Source of the DNA: Rhodospirillaceae bacterium UBA6219
GTDB lineage: Bacteria; Pseudomonadota; Alphaproteobacteria; Rhodospirillales; Magnetospirillaceae
Assembly (NCBI GenBank): GCA_002435715.1
Contig: DISD01000037.1
Coordinates: 3,547 to 19,969 of the forward strand
DNA: 16,423 bases
Direction: 5' to 3'
The notes under the pieces are model-generated. The model had not been told where the DNA came from and searched no databases. It worked only from the letters and a program-made list of their open reading frames with translations. Shown here one piece after another: positions 1-7,088 of this stretch (within the stretch, counting starts at the first letter, position 1; each line of letters begins with the position of its first letter). The position numbers were made by a program, and so were the translations under genes.

Positions 1-47
1 GCCTGTCACGCCGGAGGTCGCGGGTTCGAGCCCCGTCACTCGCGCCA
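1..47 (+). tRNA. tRNA-Asp (anticodon GUC), 3' part
   Basis: The window opens inside a tRNA gene. The anticodon loop CTGTCAC lies at 3-9 with anticodon GTC at 5-7, closed on its 3' side by GCCGG (10-14). The T arm follows with the GGTTCGAGCC core, then the acceptor 3' strand, discriminator G and an encoded CCA at 45-47. Anticodon GUC and the characteristic anticodon arm identify tRNA-Asp. The 5' half (acceptor 5' strand, D arm) lies outside the window. Confidence 0.93.
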
Positions 48-70
48 CCTCGGTGAGAAAAATTTGATCC

Positions 71-112
71 AAAAGCAGAAGCCGCCCCCGACCAGGGCGG
101 CTTCTGCTTTTT
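71..112 (+). terminator. Intrinsic terminator of the tRNA-Asp transcript
   Basis: A perfect 17-bp inverted repeat has arms at 71-87 and 95-111 and a 7-nt loop. It is rich in GC at the loop end and ends in a run of five T at 108-112. The A-run on the left arm mirrors this, so it could also stop minus-strand transcription. It begins 24 nt after the tRNA CCA end, so it most likely ends the tRNA transcript. Confidence 0.92.
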
Positions 113-407
113 GGCGTTTCAATGGAAAAAATATCGCCCAAATTTTAGCCACAGTAACAATGCGCCTATATTTTAACCCACCATTCGCCCATCCCGCGCC
201 CATGGGAATCGCTTGACGCCTATTTTCAGGGCGACTCTTGGGCTGCTTCGCATAGAATTTGATCAAGTGCTATATGTTCATTTCTTATGCATAGCAATTT
301 TCATATTATATAACAATTAGTTAGGTGCATTCAGCCCGCTTGGCATAATTGTTGATGGCGCGCGCCCAACCCCTTTTCGACGGGCCCAGGGTGAGGAGCC
401 AATTCAA
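113..407. other. AT-rich intergenic leader upstream of amt
   Basis: About 295 bp without a convincing gene. The stretch 240-330 is much more AT-rich than the surrounding genome. It holds a loose inverted pair, TGCTAT (268-273) and ATAGCA (291-296), with centres 23 bp apart, and a GGTGCA half-site near 324-329 that resembles half of an NtrC site. These could be activator sites upstream of the sigma-54 promoter at 341-355, but neither is a clear match. A short minus-strand open frame here runs into the tRNA and terminator and is not believed. Confidence 0.5.
341..355 (+). promoter_or_regulatory. Candidate sigma-54 (RpoN) promoter of amt
   Basis: TGGCAT at 341-346, five bases, then TTGA at 352-355. 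This matches the -24/-12 consensus TGGCAC-N5-TTGC with correct spacing, the invariant GG present, and C replaced by A in the -12 GC. The position, 53 nt before the amt start codon, suits nitrogen-regulated transcription of an ammonium transporter. NtrC dependence is inferred from the gene's function and is not shown by a clear binding site. Confidence 0.6.
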
Positions 408-1706
408 ATGGAAATGACAAGAACCGGCGCAGATGTACTTTTCGTTCTTTTGGGGGCGATCATGGTTTTGGCCATGCACGCCGGTTTTGCTTTCCTGGAA
501 GTTGGAACGGTTCGAAAAAAGAACCAAGTGAACGCCCTGGTCAAGATTTTGACCGACTTCGCGGTCTCGACCCTGGTCTATTTCTTCGTCGGTTACGGCG
601 TCGCCTATGGCATCAGCTTCCTGCATCCGGCCGCCGAACTGGTGGGCAAGGGCGAAAACGCCGCCTTCGCCGCCAACGGCTATGACCTGGTGAAGTTCTT
701 CTTCCTGGCCACCTTCGCCGCCGCCATTCCCGCCATCATTTCGGGCGGCATCGCCGAACGGGCCAAGTTCTGGCCGCAATTGATCGCCACCTCGATCCTG
801 GTCGGCCTGGTCTATCCGCTGACCGAGGGCATGGTGTGGGGCAGCCGCCTGGGCTTTCAGGAGCTGGTCACCGAATGGTTCGGCGTCCCCTTCCATGACT
901 TCGCCGGTTCGGTGGTGGTCCACGCCTTGGGCGGCTGGATCGCCCTGGGCGCGGTGCTGATGCTGGGCGCACGTCACGGCCGTTATCGCAAGGATGGCCG
1001 GGTCGTCGCCATTCCGCCGTCCAACATTCCCTTCCTGGCCTTGGGATCGTGGGTCTTGTGCGTCGGCTGGTTCGGCTTCAACGTCATGAGCGCCCAGACC
1101 ATCGGCGGCATTTCCGGTCTGGTGGCGCTGAATTCGCTGCTGGCCATGGTCGGCGGCATCCTGACCAGCCTGGTGGTCGGCCGCAACGATCCCGGTTTCG
1201 TCCATAACGGCGCCTTGGCCGGTCTAGTGGCCGTGTGCGCCGGCTCCGACGTCATGCATCCGGTGGGCGCCCTGATCACCGGCGGACTGGCCGGCGCCTT
1301 GTTCGTCTGGGCTTTCGAAATGTGCCAGGACAAGTGGAAAGTGGACGACGTGCTGGGCGTCTGGGCCTTGCACGGCCTGGGGGGCACCCTGGGCGGTCTG
1401 GCCTGCGGAATCTTCGGCCAGGAAGCCCTGGGCGGCATGGGCGGGGTGCATGTCGGCGCCCAGGTGGTGGGCACCCTGACCGGCATCGCCATCGGCGCCA
1501 CCGGCGGGCTGGCCGTCTATGGTTCATTGCGCGCGGTCATGGGCATCCGTCTGTCCGACGAGGACGAATTCATGGGCGCCGATTTGGCCATCCACCAAAT
1601 CACCGCCTATCCGGAAGAAGCCACCACCATCCATGACGACGGCCAAGCCCTGGCGGCCCGGGCGGCGGCACGCGGTGCGGCGTCCAGGGGTGCGTCGGCC
1701 GCCTGA
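408..1706 (+). CDS. amt: Ammonium transporter, Amt/Mep/Rh family
   Basis: A 432-aa polytopic inner-membrane protein for uptake of ammonium. Family hallmarks are visible: the SGGIAERAKF segment (112-121), a Trp of the external recruitment site in GMVWGSR (W144), DFAGSVVVH with Asp164 and pore His172, and the second pore His322 in ALHGLGG. F103 and the WFGF segment (221-224) fit the phenylalanine gate. The cytoplasmic tail (about 381-402) has the acidic, AYPE-ending pattern involved in contact with PII (GlnK) proteins. The last 17 residues are an Ala/Arg/Ser-rich tail with no known role. There is no obvious signal peptide. The ATG is preceded by GAGGAG (about 393-398). No glnK/glnB gene follows, unlike the common amtB-glnK arrangement. 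Transcription probably comes from the sigma-54-like promoter at 341-355. Confidence 0.96.
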   Translation: MEMTRTGADVLFVLLGAIMVLAMHAGFAFLEVGTVRKKNQVNALVKILTDFAVSTLVYFFVGYGVAYGISFLHPAAELVGKGENAAFAANGYDLVKFFFLATFAAAIPAIISGGIAERAKFWPQLIATSILVGLVYPLTEGMVWGSRLGFQELVTEWFGVPFHDFAGSVVVHALGGWIALGAVLMLGARHGRYRKDGRVVAIPPSNIPFLALGSWVLCVGWFGFNVMSAQTIGGISGLVALNSLLAMVGGILTSLVVGRNDPGFVHNGALAGLVAVCAGSDVMHPVGALITGGLAGALFVWAFEMCQDKWKVDDVLGVWALHGLGGTLGGLACGIFGQEALGGMGGVHVGAQVVGTLTGIAIGATGGLAVYGSLRAVMGIRLSDEDEFMGADLAIHQITAYPEEATTIHDDGQALAARAAARGAASRGASAA

Positions 1707-1731
1707 CAGGCCTTCGGTTTTCCCGCTTGGC

Positions 1732-1769
1732 GGGGGCGGGTGATGGGGTAAACTGCCCCGCCCGCCCCC
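1732..1769 (+). terminator. GC-rich hairpin after amt (possible terminator)
   Basis: GGGGGCGGG (1732-1740) can pair perfectly with CCCGCCCCC (1761-1769). Nested inside, GGGG (1745-1748) can pair with CCCC (1756-1759) around a 7-nt loop. It lies between the amt stop and the histidine kinase start. There is no proper U-tract, only CTTTCTT beginning about 6 nt further on, so termination efficiency is uncertain. It may be a pause or mRNA-end stabilising structure. Confidence 0.45.
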
Positions 1770-1802
1770 CCCACCTTTCTTGCCCCGGGGTGCGGCCAGG
1801 GG

Positions 1803-3854
1803 GTGGATCGGGCAGTGAAGATTTTAGGGAACGGATGGCTGCATCCTTCGCGCAGCCGTATACTCGCCGGCATGGCCGCCTTATGCCTGCTGATGCCGCA
1901 AGTCATCACCGGCTACGAAATCTGGCGCCAATACGACAACACCCTGACCTTGGTCGAACGCAACATCGATGTGCTGGCCGACCTGTTGTATGGCGAGGTT
2001 CAGCGTGCCCTGAACGCCGTCGATGAGATCATCGACCAAACCACTTTGGACATTTCCACCCACGCCGAGCGTAATCCTGCGGAAATGCGGCGCTACATGC
2101 GCGAACGCGCCTTGGGGGTGCCGGCCATTTTCGGTCTGATGGCAGTCGACGACAAAGGCCATGCCCTGGCATCGCTGCATGCCTTTTCCCCCCGCCACCA
2201 AGCCTTTGCCGACCGGATCCGCGCGCAAGCCCAGGCCAGTGGTCGCCCCTTCCATATCGGCGCCCCGACCCCGGACCCGTTCGACGGCACCATGGTCGTC
2301 CCCTTCGCCCGTTTTCGTCACGATGCCCAAGGCGCAATCGACGGCCTGACCATCGCCTCGATGTCGTCGCAGTTTTTCCGCGAGCTGTTCTTACAGGTCA
2401 AAAGCCTGCCCCACGCCACCATGACTTTGGCGCTTCTGGACGGCACGGTGCTGGCGCAAACGCCGGATAGCGACCGGACAAGCCTGGCATCCTTGCCGGA
2501 ATTCCAGCGTCATGCCCCCGACAGCGACACCCTGTTCGGCGGCCCCAATGTGGAATCCGACCGCATCGTCACCTATCGCACGCTGCGCCCCTTCCCCTTG
2601 CGGCTGACGGTGGCGGTGGGGTTCAGCGACTTGCTGGGGCCATGGCGCAGCAACGCGTTGCGGCTGATCCTGGCCGACGTGACCATTTCGGCCCTGCTGG
2701 GATTGGCCATGGTGCAATCGTGGCGCGGTTGGCGCAAGGAAATGGCCCAGGTCCAAAGCCGTCACGAAGAAGAGTTTTCCTTAAGCATTTCACGCTTCGC
2801 CCTGGACAACAGCGCCGACATGGTGGTGTTCAGTGACGAAAACGGCATCATCACCTATGCTAACCAAACCGCCCACCAATGCTTGGATTATCCGCCCAAC
2901 GAAATGCCCGGTTTGCATGTGGCCGATATCGACCCGGCCTTCGATGCCGCGCAATGGCCGGAAAAGACCGCCGAATTACGAAAGGCGCGCGGCCTGCGTT
3001 TCGACGCCAAGCTGCGCGCCAAGACGGGGCGGTCGATTCCCGCCGAGGTGACGGTCAGCCTGTTCCACTGGAACAACCGGGACTTCGCCTGCGCCATCAT
3101 CCGCGACATGACCGAACGCCAGCAGGCCGAAGCCATGCTGGCCGAACGGAGCCGCCGCCTGGAAGCATCCAACACCGAGTTGGAACAATTCGCTTATGTG
3201 GCCAGCCACGATTTGCGCGAACCGTTGCGCATGGTGAACGCCTTTGTCGGTTTGCTGGAGCGCCGCTATGGCGAACAACTGGACAAGGAAGGTCGCGAAT
3301 ATATCGGCTTCGCCCGCGACGGGGCCCAGCGCATGGATCGGTTGATCCTGGATCTGTTGGAATATTCCCGCGTCGGCGCCGAATCTCGCCCGCTGGCGGT
3401 CATCGACCTGACCCATTCCGCCCAGGCGGCGCGGCACGATTTGTCCATGGCCATCGCCGAACGCGGTGCCGTTTTGGAAATGCCGGAACAATTGCCCATG
3501 GTGTGGGGCGACCCCGGGGAATTGACCCGCCTGTTGGTCAATTTGATCGGCAATTCCTTGAAATATCGCCATCCCGACCGTCCGTCCCTTATTCGTCTGG
3601 CGGTGGAATGTGCCGACGGCATGGCCACCTGCCGGGTCGAGGACAACGGCATCGGGATTTCGCCCCAATATTTCGACCGGATCTTCCGCATCTTCCAACG
3701 CTTGCACGGCCGTGACCTCTACGAGGGGACCGGCATCGGTCTGGCCGTCTGCAAGAAGATCGTCGAACGTCATGGCGGCCGCATCTGGGTGTCGTCGGCC
3801 CCCGACCAGGGAACCACCTTCTTCTTCACCCTGCGGCTGGCATCAGCGCGCTGA
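1803..3854 (+). CDS. Membrane sensor histidine kinase (Cache-like sensor, PAS, HisKA, HATPase)
   Basis: A 683-aa sensor kinase. TM1 spans about residues 19-38, then an extracytoplasmic region (about 40-280) resembles a double-Cache/PDC ligand sensor, and TM2 spans about 284-305. A PAS domain follows (about 328-440), ending in the typical IIRDMTERQ linker. The dimerisation/phosphoacceptor helix carries His469 in ASHDLREPL. The ATPase domain shows the N box (580-588, NLIGNSLKY), G1 box DNGIGI (614-619) and G2 box GTGIGL (642-647), so it looks catalytically complete. The H box is of the type seen in phytochrome-like kinases. There is no receiver domain and no response-regulator gene adjacent, so its partner is unknown. 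The GTG at 1803 is used here; GTG at 1815 is a good alternative because it sits 11 nt after an AGGGGG. Its last 29 bp overlap the end of the convergent hydrolase gene. The signal sensed cannot be read from the sequence. Confidence 0.93.
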   Translation: MDRAVKILGNGWLHPSRSRILAGMAALCLLMPQVITGYEIWRQYDNTLTLVERNIDVLADLLYGEVQRALNAVDEIIDQTTLDISTHAERNPAEMRRYMRERALGVPAIFGLMAVDDKGHALASLHAFSPRHQAFADRIRAQAQASGRPFHIGAPTPDPFDGTMVVPFARFRHDAQGAIDGLTIASMSSQFFRELFLQVKSLPHATMTLALLDGTVLAQTPDSDRTSLASLPEFQRHAPDSDTLFGGPNVESDRIVTYRTLRPFPLRLTVAVGFSDLLGPWRSNALRLILADVTISALLGLAMVQSWRGWRKEMAQVQSRHEEEFSLSISRFALDNSADMVVFSDENGIITYANQTAHQCLDYPPNEMPGLHVADIDPAFDAAQWPEKTAELRKARGLRFDAKLRAKTGRSIPAEVTVSLFHWNNRDFACAIIRDMTERQQAEAMLAERSRRLEASNTELEQFAYVASHDLREPLRMVNAFVGLLERRYGEQLDKEGREYIGFARDGAQRMDRLILDLLEYSRVGAESRPLAVIDLTHSAQAARHDLSMAIAERGAVLEMPEQLPMVWGDPGELTRLLVNLIGNSLKYRHPDRPSLIRLAVECADGMATCRVEDNGIGISPQYFDRIFRIFQRLHGRDLYEGTGIGLAVCKKIVERHGGRIWVSSAPDQGTTFFFTLRLASAR

Positions 3855-4617
3855 CGAAAGCGATGATGGCGTCGGCCACCTGGTCCGGCTGGTCCTTTTG
3901 CGGGGAATGGCCGCATTGGGGCAGAACCAAGGTCTGGGCACCGCCCGGGACCAGATCGCGGACAATGGTCACTTGCTCCAGGCTGGCATATTCGTCGTCC
4001 TCGCCCTGGATCACCAGGACCGGCACCCGGATGGCGGCCAGGAAGTCGCGAATGTGCCAGTGCTTGAATTCCGGACGCAGCCAGGTGTCGTTCCAGCCGT
4101 GAAAGGCACAATCGACGTTGTCTTGGTGGTAGCGCGCCAATTTCTGCCGCATGTCGCTTTGCCGCCAGATGTCGGTGACCTTGGCGATGGCCTCGACGCA
4201 CAAATCCTCGACGAAGGAATGCGGCGCCATGGCCACCAGCCCCAGGATGCGCGGATCGACGGGCTGTTGGCGGCCTTCGTCCCCCGCCGCCACCAAAGCA
4301 ATGGTGCCGCCGTCGGAATGGCCGACCAGGATGGCCTTGTCGATGCCGGCCTGATCCAGCAAAGCCGGCAGGTGGACACATCCTTCCTGATTGAGGTAGT
4401 CCACCGGACGCGGCAGGGCGATCGGGTCCGAGCCGCCATAGCCGGCCCGGGAATAGACCAAAGCCGACATCCCCAAGGCCTGGGCGACGCGATCGGGGAA
4501 ATCCCGCCATTGGGCGACGCAGCCCAATCCTTCATGCAGGAACACCAAGACGGGGCGGCCGGATTGGGCTTGCCCGATCCAGCGGTATTCCAAACGCTTT
4601 CCGGCGACGATAAACAT
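3826..4617 (-). CDS. Alpha/beta hydrolase
   Basis: A 263-aa cytoplasmic alpha/beta-hydrolase-fold protein with no signal peptide. The nucleophile elbow is GHSDGG with Ser101. An acidic pair in GEDDEY (Asp207/208) and His237 in CGHS complete a catalytic triad. HEGLG near residue 28 forms the oxyanion-hole region. This pattern fits esterases, C-C bond hydrolases (the meta-cleavage family) or haloperoxidase-like enzymes; the substrate is not identifiable. The start is ATG at 4617, sharing its A with the marR stop codon (TGATG), which implies translational coupling and co-expression with the regulator. The frame remains open upstream within marR, but the coupled start gives a normal family N-terminus. 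The 3' end overlaps the convergent histidine kinase by 29 bp. Given the neighbouring fumarylacetoacetate-hydrolase-family gene, a role in breakdown of an aromatic or related carbon compound is plausible but inferred. Confidence 0.9.
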   Translation of the reverse strand: MFIVAGKRLEYRWIGQAQSGRPVLVFLHEGLGCVAQWRDFPDRVAQALGMSALVYSRAGYGGSDPIALPRPVDYLNQEGCVHLPALLDQAGIDKAILVGHSDGGTIALVAAGDEGRQQPVDPRILGLVAMAPHSFVEDLCVEAIAKVTDIWRQSDMRQKLARYHQDNVDCAFHGWNDTWLRPEFKHWHIRDFLAAIRVPVLVIQGEDDEYASLEQVTIVRDLVPGGAQTLVLPQCGHSPQKDQPDQVADAIIAFVSALMPAAG

Positions 4618-5063
4618 CAGCGAACGACCGCGTCCTGGCCTTCCACATTGCCGTAGATGCGTTGCAGCAACCCCTTCAGGGTCCGGACCTCGTCCTCGCT
4701 CATGCCGGCGATGGCGGCGCTTTCCCATTGCAGGGCCTTGGGCACGATGGCTTCGGCCATGCGGCGCCCTTCCTTGGACAGCGTGATCAGCACGGCACGG
4801 GCATCCTCGCCCGAGCGGCGACGGTTCACCAGACCGGCCCGGTCCATGGACGCGGTGATCCGCGACAGCGTCGACAATTCGATGGCGGTGATCCGCGACA
4901 GATCGCCCAAACGCTGTTCACCTTCGTCCAGCAGGGCCGACATCACCCGCCACATGGGAAGCGTGATGCCAAATCGGTCCAATTCGCGCGAAAAGGTGTT
5001 GGAAATAGACACCCCTGCACGGTTTACGAGATACGGGACATAGTCCCCCAGTTGGAAGCGCAC
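4617..5063 (-). CDS. MarR-family transcriptional regulator
   Basis: A 148-aa winged-helix dimeric regulator of normal MarR length. The winged helix spans about residues 36-98: PMWRVMSAL leads into the first helices, LGDLSRITAIELSTLSRIT holds the recognition helix (about 62-75), and RRRSGEDARAVLITL is the wing with the conserved Asp/Arg signature. N- and C-terminal helices would form the dimer interface. The start is a GTG at 5063, supported by a strong GGAGGAG Shine-Dalgarno sequence (5071-5077, minus strand, 7-nt spacing). It is divergent from the FAH-family gene and coupled to the alpha/beta hydrolase, so it most likely controls both sides of the 154-bp divergent region in response to a small, perhaps aromatic, ligand. 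That ligand is inferred from the family and neighbours. Confidence 0.93.
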   Translation of the reverse strand: MRFQLGDYVPYLVNRAGVSISNTFSRELDRFGITLPMWRVMSALLDEGEQRLGDLSRITAIELSTLSRITASMDRAGLVNRRRSGEDARAVLITLSKEGRRMAEAIVPKALQWESAAIAGMSEDEVRTLKGLLQRIYGNVEGQDAVVR

Positions 5064-5142
5064 GGTAATTCTCCTCCCTGGACACCCTCTTTTGTTTTTT
5101 GGGGCGTTCCAATTTCAGTGGTTCCATGATTTCCACCACGCC

Positions 5143-5154
5143 CTTGATGTCAAG
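5143..5154. promoter_or_regulatory. Palindrome in marR/FAH divergent region (candidate MarR operator; overlaps marR -35)
   Basis: CTTGA-TG-TCAAG is a perfect 5-bp inverted repeat with a 2-bp centre. On the minus strand it includes TTGACA (5153-5148), an ideal -35 hexamer reading toward marR, although the expected -10 position 17 bp further on is poor. A second loose dyad, GTGGT (5118-5122)/ACCAC (5135-5139), lies between it and marR. A regulator bound here would block marR transcription and could affect the divergent gene. No binding evidence exists. Confidence 0.4.
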
Positions 5155-5217
5155 AGAGATTGTCCGCGCCATACGAAGGAGTCATGCTGCAGGTCTTGTT
5201 CTTTCACGGAGAAATCC

Positions 5218-5907
5218 ATGACTTCCGCCCTGTTCCCCTTGGCCCAACCGGTCGTCCCCATCCTTGGCCGGGATTCCGTCTATCCGGTGCGCCGGGTGTT
5301 CTGCGTCGGCCGCAACTATGCCGGACACGCCCGCGAAATGGGCTCGGACCCCAACCGCGAACCGCCGTTTTATTTCAGCAAAAGCGCCGATTCCCTGGTT
5401 CCTGGCGGCGGTTCCATCCCCTATGCGCCGGGCACCGCCAACCTGCACCATGAAATCGAGCTGGTGGTGGCCTTGGGCGCCCCGGTGTTCCAGGCCAGCC
5501 TGGAACAGGCCGCTGGTGCCGTTTATGGCCATGCGGTGGGCCTGGACATGACCCGGCGCGATCTGCAGAACGCCGCCAAGGATATCGGCCGGCCATGGGA
5601 TTTGGGCAAGTCGTTCGAGTTTTCCGCCCCCATCACCGCCTTGGTGCCGTCCTCGACCCCCATGGCAGCGGGCGCCATCAGCCTGGAGGTCAACGGCCAG
5701 ACCCGGCAAAAGGGTGACCTGAACGAAATGATCTGGTCGGTGCCGGAAGTCATCGCCCATCTGTCGCAATTCTACCATCTCGGCTTGGGCGACCTGATCT
5801 ATACCGGCACCCCCGAAGGCGTCTCGGCGGTCAAACCGGGCGACAAGCTGGTGGGACGCATCGACGGCCTGCCCGATTTGGTGGTCGAGATCGGCCCCAC
5901 CGTCTGA
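5218..5907 (+). CDS. Fumarylacetoacetate hydrolase (FAH) family protein, possibly fumarylpyruvate hydrolase
   Basis: A 229-aa single-domain FAH-family enzyme; members hydrolyse or decarboxylate beta-diketo acids from aromatic ring cleavage. Visible hallmarks are VGRNYAGHA near the N-terminus, the metal-binding acids in HHEIE (E79, E81) and GLDMTRRD (D110), the catalytic-region lysine in GRPWDLGKSF (K131), and the IYTGTPEGVSAVKPGD block near the C-terminus. The short length and the DMTRRD...GRPWD pattern are closest to fumarylpyruvate/acylpyruvate hydrolases of the gentisate type, but gentisate dioxygenase and maleylpyruvate isomerase genes are not in the window, so the specific reaction is a guess. 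ATG 5218 is chosen because GGAGA (5208-5212) lies at proper spacing and the family N-terminus begins here, although the frame is open further upstream. It is divergent from marR and followed by a hairpin terminator. Confidence 0.9.
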   Translation: MTSALFPLAQPVVPILGRDSVYPVRRVFCVGRNYAGHAREMGSDPNREPPFYFSKSADSLVPGGGSIPYAPGTANLHHEIELVVALGAPVFQASLEQAAGAVYGHAVGLDMTRRDLQNAAKDIGRPWDLGKSFEFSAPITALVPSSTPMAAGAISLEVNGQTRQKGDLNEMIWSVPEVIAHLSQFYHLGLGDLIYTGTPEGVSAVKPGDKLVGRIDGLPDLVVEIGPTV

Positions 5908-5914
5908 CACGGAT

Positions 5915-5947
5915 AAAAAAAACGGCCCTTCCGCTGGAAGGGCCGTT
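5915..5947 (-). terminator. Intrinsic terminator of the nap operon (shared with the FAH gene)
   Basis: A 12-bp perfect inverted repeat: AACGGCCCTTCC (5921-5932), 3-nt loop, GGAAGGGCCGTT (5936-5947). On the minus strand it is followed by eight T (complement of A 5915-5922), a strong terminator for the leftward nap transcript whose last gene stops at 5972. For the rightward FAH gene the same hairpin lacks a good U-tract (TTGTCGTTT), so termination in that direction is probably weaker. Confidence 0.88.
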
Positions 5948-5971
5948 GTCGTTTCGGCATTTGCCGCGTCG

Positions 5972-6622
5972 TTACTTCTTGTGAACGGCGTTCCAGGTTT
6001 CGTTCAGTTCGCGCTCGGCGTCGAAGGCCCCCTTGGGCAGCTTGTGAGCGACCCCCTTGTGGCAGTCGATACAGGTCTTGCCTTCTTCCGCCGCTTCGTC
6101 ATGACGGATCTGTGCACGCTTTTGCTGACGCGACAGGTCGAAGGCCGTGAAGGTGTGACAGTTCCGGCATTCGCGGGAATCCGTCTCCTTCATCGTGGTC
6201 CACACGTTCTTGGCCAGTTGCAGACGCTTGGCCTCGAACTTCTCGCGGGTGTCGATGGTGCCCAGGATCTTGTGCAGCACTTCGTTGGACGCCTGGATCT
6301 TGCGTTTGATCTTGTAGATCCACGGCTTGGGCACGTGGCAATCCGGGCAGGTGGCGCGCACGCCCGATCGGTTCTGATCGTGGATGGTGCCGCGATATTC
6401 CCGATAGACGTTGGCTTCCATCTCGTGACACGAGATGCAGAAGGCTTCGGTGTTGGTCAGCTCCAGCGTCCAGTTGAAGCCGCCCCAAAAGGTGACGCCC
6501 CCCAGGAAGCCCGCGACCAGGATGGCCCCCAGCGACCAGCGCGAGGTCGGCCGGCGCAGCAGCCCCCAGGCTTGGCACAGCAGGCTGGGCTGCTTGCCTT
6601 CGGGTTGGTTTTCGTTGGTCAT
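5972..6622 (-). CDS. napC: NapC, membrane-anchored tetrahaem c-type cytochrome (quinol dehydrogenase)
   Basis: A 216-aa NapC/NirT-family protein that oxidises membrane quinol and passes electrons to NapB/NapA. A short cytoplasmic N-terminus is followed by one transmembrane anchor (about 31-49), then a periplasmic domain with four haem-binding CxxCH motifs: CISCH (62-66), CPDCH (92-96), CRNCH (152-156) and CIDCH (184-188). The number and spacing match the family. The ATG at 6622 is chosen over an upstream in-frame ATG because GAGGAAAGGA sits just before it and the upstream part lies inside napB. It is the last gene of the operon, starting 16 nt after the napB stop. Confidence 0.97.
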   Translation of the reverse strand: MTNENQPEGKQPSLLCQAWGLLRRPTSRWSLGAILVAGFLGGVTFWGGFNWTLELTNTEAFCISCHEMEANVYREYRGTIHDQNRSGVRATCPDCHVPKPWIYKIKRKIQASNEVLHKILGTIDTREKFEAKRLQLAKNVWTTMKETDSRECRNCHTFTAFDLSRQQKRAQIRHDEAAEEGKTCIDCHKGVAHKLPKGAFDAERELNETWNAVHKK

Positions 6623-6638
6623 GGCCCCTGTCCTTTCC

Positions 6639-7088
6639 TCACCGCCCAGTGACGGCGGGCTTGAACACGTTTTCCACCAGCGGCTTGGCGTCCACTTGCG
6701 GCACATGGCACTGGGTGCAGACGTAGCGATTGCCGTTCACCGTGTCCTGGCGCACGCCGTTCCGGTCGATGTAGTGCAGGTCCGAAATCTTCGGCGCCTT
6801 TTCCTGGTCGGAATACGGCCATTCATGGCAGCGCAGGCACTGGTTGACCTTCAGGTCGATCTCGTACTTGCTGGTGTCGTGGGGAACCAGGGGCGGCTGC
6901 TGGCGGTAAGCGCGCTCGTGCTTGACGCCATCTTGCACCCGATAGCTGTCAGGCGCCTTGTCGGCGGTGTTGACCGGCGTGTCGCGCAGGGCCTTGACTT
7001 CGGCGGCGACCACGCCGCCACCCATCCCGAAAACCGAGCCCAGGACCATTCCCAGGGCGACGGCCATGGCCATGATTTTGTGTTTCAC
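6639..7088 (-). CDS. napB: NapB, periplasmic dihaem cytochrome c subunit of nitrate reductase
   Basis: A 149-aa small electron-transfer subunit. A Sec signal peptide is evident (Lys near the start, hydrophobic stretch about 5-25, cleavage probably after VVAA about residue 29). Two CxxCH motifs bind haem: CLRCH (84-88) and CTQCH (124-128). His70 in PLVPHDTS and His105 in SDLHYI are the expected distal ligands, as in known NapB proteins. The start is GTG at 7088, overlapping the napH stop by 4 nt (GTGA), with GGGGAG at 8-nt spacing. It receives electrons from NapC and hands them to NapA in the periplasm. Confidence 0.96.
   Translation of the reverse strand: MKHKIMAMAVALGMVLGSVFGMGGGVVAAEVKALRDTPVNTADKAPDSYRVQDGVKHERAYRQQPPLVPHDTSKYEIDLKVNQCLRCHEWPYSDQEKAPKISDLHYIDRNGVRQDTVNGNRYVCTQCHVPQVDAKPLVENVFKPAVTGR

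Noticed and set aside
36..266. Minus-strand 76-codon open frame at the left edge
   Set aside because: It overlaps the tRNA 3' end and its terminator, lacks a ribosome site and has no recognisable features.
5145..5175. A sigma-70 promoter for the FAH gene (TTGATG with a CATACG -10)
   Set aside because: The spacer would be 19 bp and the -10 match is poor; not strong enough to list.
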